NCBI GenBank assembly: GCA_945907055.1
Contig: CAMDSG010000096.1
Span: forward strand, 1 to 6,803
Source of the DNA: Bifidobacterium breve
GTDB lineage: Bacteria > Actinomycetota > Acidimicrobiia > IMCC26256
Length of the DNA stretch: 6,803 nt
Direction of reading: 5' to 3'
Shown: positions 5,600 through 6,803 of the stretch, piece by piece
How positions within the stretch are numbered: the stretch's first letter is position 1
Layout of the letters: each line of letters starts with the position of its first letter
Translations under genes and position numbers: made by a program
Notes under the pieces: generated by a model
Told to the model about the DNA's origin: nothing
The model's input: the letters and a program-made list of their open reading frames with translations, nothing else
Databases searched by the model: none

Positions 5600-6661
5600 A
5601 TGCGCGCCATTTCAAGCCACTTAAAACCTCTCTCCGCTGCCTTGTGCATTGCGCTTCTGCTAGGAGCCTGCTCATCGGAGGGGAACGAGGTCGGAGACAA
5701 ATTCTCGGTGTGTCAGGAGTTTGATGGCCCCCAAATACGCGACAGGTCGTTCAATCAAAATGCTGATGAAGGTCTTATTAGAGCCGAGAGAAAGCTGAAT
5801 ATCAAGGCTATTCGGAGCAATGCTGAGAACACAGACGACTATCGAAGCATCGTTCAAGGTTTTCTCGCGCGTCGATGCGACCTCATCATTACTAACGGCA
5901 TGCGCACCGAACCGGAGGTCCGCATTGCAGCGAAGCAAGATCCTTCCCAGAACTTCTCAGTACTAGACGCAACGCTCCAAGATGACTCAGAGCAAGCAAC
6001 ACCGACCGAAAAAAATGTCGAGGAGATTACCTTCGAAACCGACCAAGCTGCATTCCTCGCCGGATACCTAGCCGCGGGTGTAACCAAGACCGGTATCATC
6101 GGCACATACGGAGGGATGCAGATCTCCCCTGTGACTGTGTTCATGGATGGGTTATCAGCAGGCATCAAGAAATACAACGAAGACCACTCAACCTCTGTAA
6201 AGCTCCTCGGATGGGATGGAGCCAGCGGGAGATTCGTTGGTAATTTTACAGACAGGTCAACGGGTCAATCAATTACGCGCGAGTTCATCGCTGCCGGTGC
6301 TGACATAATCATGCCTCTCGGTGGAGCGGCGTCTCTAGGAACCGTTGCAGAGTTTCGAGAGAAACAGTACGACGACCGCTCGATCATCTGGGCAGATGTT
6401 GACGGCTGCACCACTCTGCCCGGTGACTGCAAGTACTTCTTAACCACGGTCGAGAAACGTCTAGACAATGCAGTCTTCGAGGCTATCGAGTCCGCCGTTA
6501 ACGACGACTTCAAGGGAACAGTCCGTACTGAGACTCTCAAGAATGATGGTGTAGGCCTTGCGCCGTTCCACTCCTTTGATTCACGAGTACCTGCTTCACT
6601 CAAAAAAGAACTCGCCAAATACCGCTCAAGAATAATCGCAGGGACCCAGCCCACCCGCTGA
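5600..6661 (+). CDS. BMP/PnrA-family solute-binding lipoprotein
   Basis: The protein has 353 residues from ATG 5600. A short basic N-region and a hydrophobic core lead to the lipobox LGAC, with Cys24 as the lipidated residue, so the mature protein would be anchored outside the cytoplasmic membrane. Family hallmarks are DRSFNQNADEGL (residues 48-59, the D-x-S-F-N-Q-x-x-x-x-G motif of BMP proteins), ITFETDQAAFLAGYLAAG (143-160) and GGMQISPVTVFMDGLSAGI (171-189). Studied relatives such as PnrA bind purine nucleosides and feed an ABC importer. No ATPase or permease gene is in the window; one may begin downstream. Three Cys residues (93, 270, 277) lie in the mature part beyond Cys38, enough for disulfides. 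It follows the Coq4-like gene by 54 bases, and cotranscription is possible. Family confident, ligand inferred. Confidence 0.85.
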   Translation: MRAISSHLKPLSAALCIALLLGACSSEGNEVGDKFSVCQEFDGPQIRDRSFNQNADEGLIRAERKLNIKAIRSNAENTDDYRSIVQGFLARRCDLIITNGMRTEPEVRIAAKQDPSQNFSVLDATLQDDSEQATPTEKNVEEITFETDQAAFLAGYLAAGVTKTGIIGTYGGMQISPVTVFMDGLSAGIKKYNEDHSTSVKLLGWDGASGRFVGNFTDRSTGQSITREFIAAGADIIMPLGGAASLGTVAEFREKQYDDRSIIWADVDGCTTLPGDCKYFLTTVEKRLDNAVFEAIESAVNDDFKGTVRTETLKNDGVGLAPFHSFDSRVPASLKKELAKYRSRIIAGTQPTR

Positions 6662-6687
6662 GGCTTCATGCGAGGCGCTCTTACTCT

Positions 6688-6735
6688 CCGGCTGGTGACA
6701 GAGTCGCTGCAACCATTGCCGGCAGTCAGTTTTTT
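6688..6735 (+). terminator. possible intrinsic terminator after the lipoprotein gene
   Basis: CCGGCTGGT (6688-6696) can pair with ACCA (6712-6715) and GCCGG (6718-6722) around a two-base bulge, giving nine pairs and a 15-base loop. Six T residues (6730-6735) follow, but seven bases after the stem, further than ideal. Placement 27 bases after the stop codon is right for a terminator. Confidence 0.35.
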
Positions 6736-6803
6736 AGGGCTCTACTCTTCTCAATAATCTCAGAGAAGAAGTCTGAACCGGTTAGTTCGCTCACAGATTT
6801 ATG
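6736..6803. other. unassigned right end with a small inverted repeat
   Basis: No gene is supported here. TCTTCTC (6746-6752) and GAGAAGA (6763-6769) form a perfect seven-base inverted repeat with a ten-base spacer and no T-run, which could be an operator or an mRNA hairpin. The window ends on an ATG (6801-6803) preceded by AGATTT. The same nine bases, AGATTTATG, occur at 5573-5581 just before the lipoprotein gene. There is no Shine-Dalgarno, so a new gene starting here is only a possibility. Confidence 0.25.

Noticed and set aside
1..6803. tRNA, rRNA, CRISPR, insertion sequence or prophage content
   Set aside because: No cloverleaf-type sequence, regular direct repeats, transposase or terminal inverted repeats were seen on either strand by reading.

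Overview
The window reads as an ordinary chromosomal segment of a bacterium with moderate GC (about half, judged by eye). It carries seven protein genes and no recognisable RNA gene, CRISPR array, insertion sequence or phage gene. The LLGAC lipobox of the BMP lipoprotein, a possible leaderless promoter and the gene styles would fit an Actinomycetota lineage (aquatic actinobacterium or Acidimicrobiia-like), but other groups such as Chloroflexota cannot be excluded. The taxonomy is inference only.

Layout. (1) Bases 1-1256, minus strand: the first 418 codons of a polytopic membrane protein that runs off the left edge. It looks like the nucleotide-translocase (Tlc/NTT) branch of the major facilitator superfamily. 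(2) Divergent from it, 1373-2020 plus strand: a GNAT-like acyltransferase. (3) 2141-2908 and 2946-3287, plus strand: a two-gene unit made of a MinD/ParA-type ATPase and a small Ser-rich winged-helix protein. (4) 3301-4239, minus strand, convergent with that unit: a phytanoyl-CoA-dioxygenase-type Fe(II)/2-oxoglutarate oxygenase. (5) 4382-5545, plus strand, divergent from the oxygenase: a Coq4-like protein with an exact HDxxH-x11-E metal motif and an extra helical, TerB-like N-terminal domain. (6) 5600-6661, plus strand: a BMP/PnrA-type solute-binding lipoprotein, then a possible terminator and 68 bases with no supported gene.

How they may work together. The ParA-like ATPase and the winged-helix protein are almost certainly co-transcribed and may be functional partners, since no ParB or MinE/MinC gene is visible. 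The oxygenase and the Coq4-like protein share a divergent intergenic region and both belong to families that handle hydrophobic, often isoprenoid, substrates, so a shared prenyl-lipid or quinone modification role is a testable idea. The BMP lipoprotein and the Tlc-like transporter could both concern nucleoside or nucleotide traffic, but they lie at opposite ends of the window and the link is speculative.

The most unusual items are the TerB-like/Coq4 fusion, the ParA/winged-helix pair with Arg in place of the usual signature Lys of the deviant Walker A motif, and the edge-truncated Tlc-like transporter.
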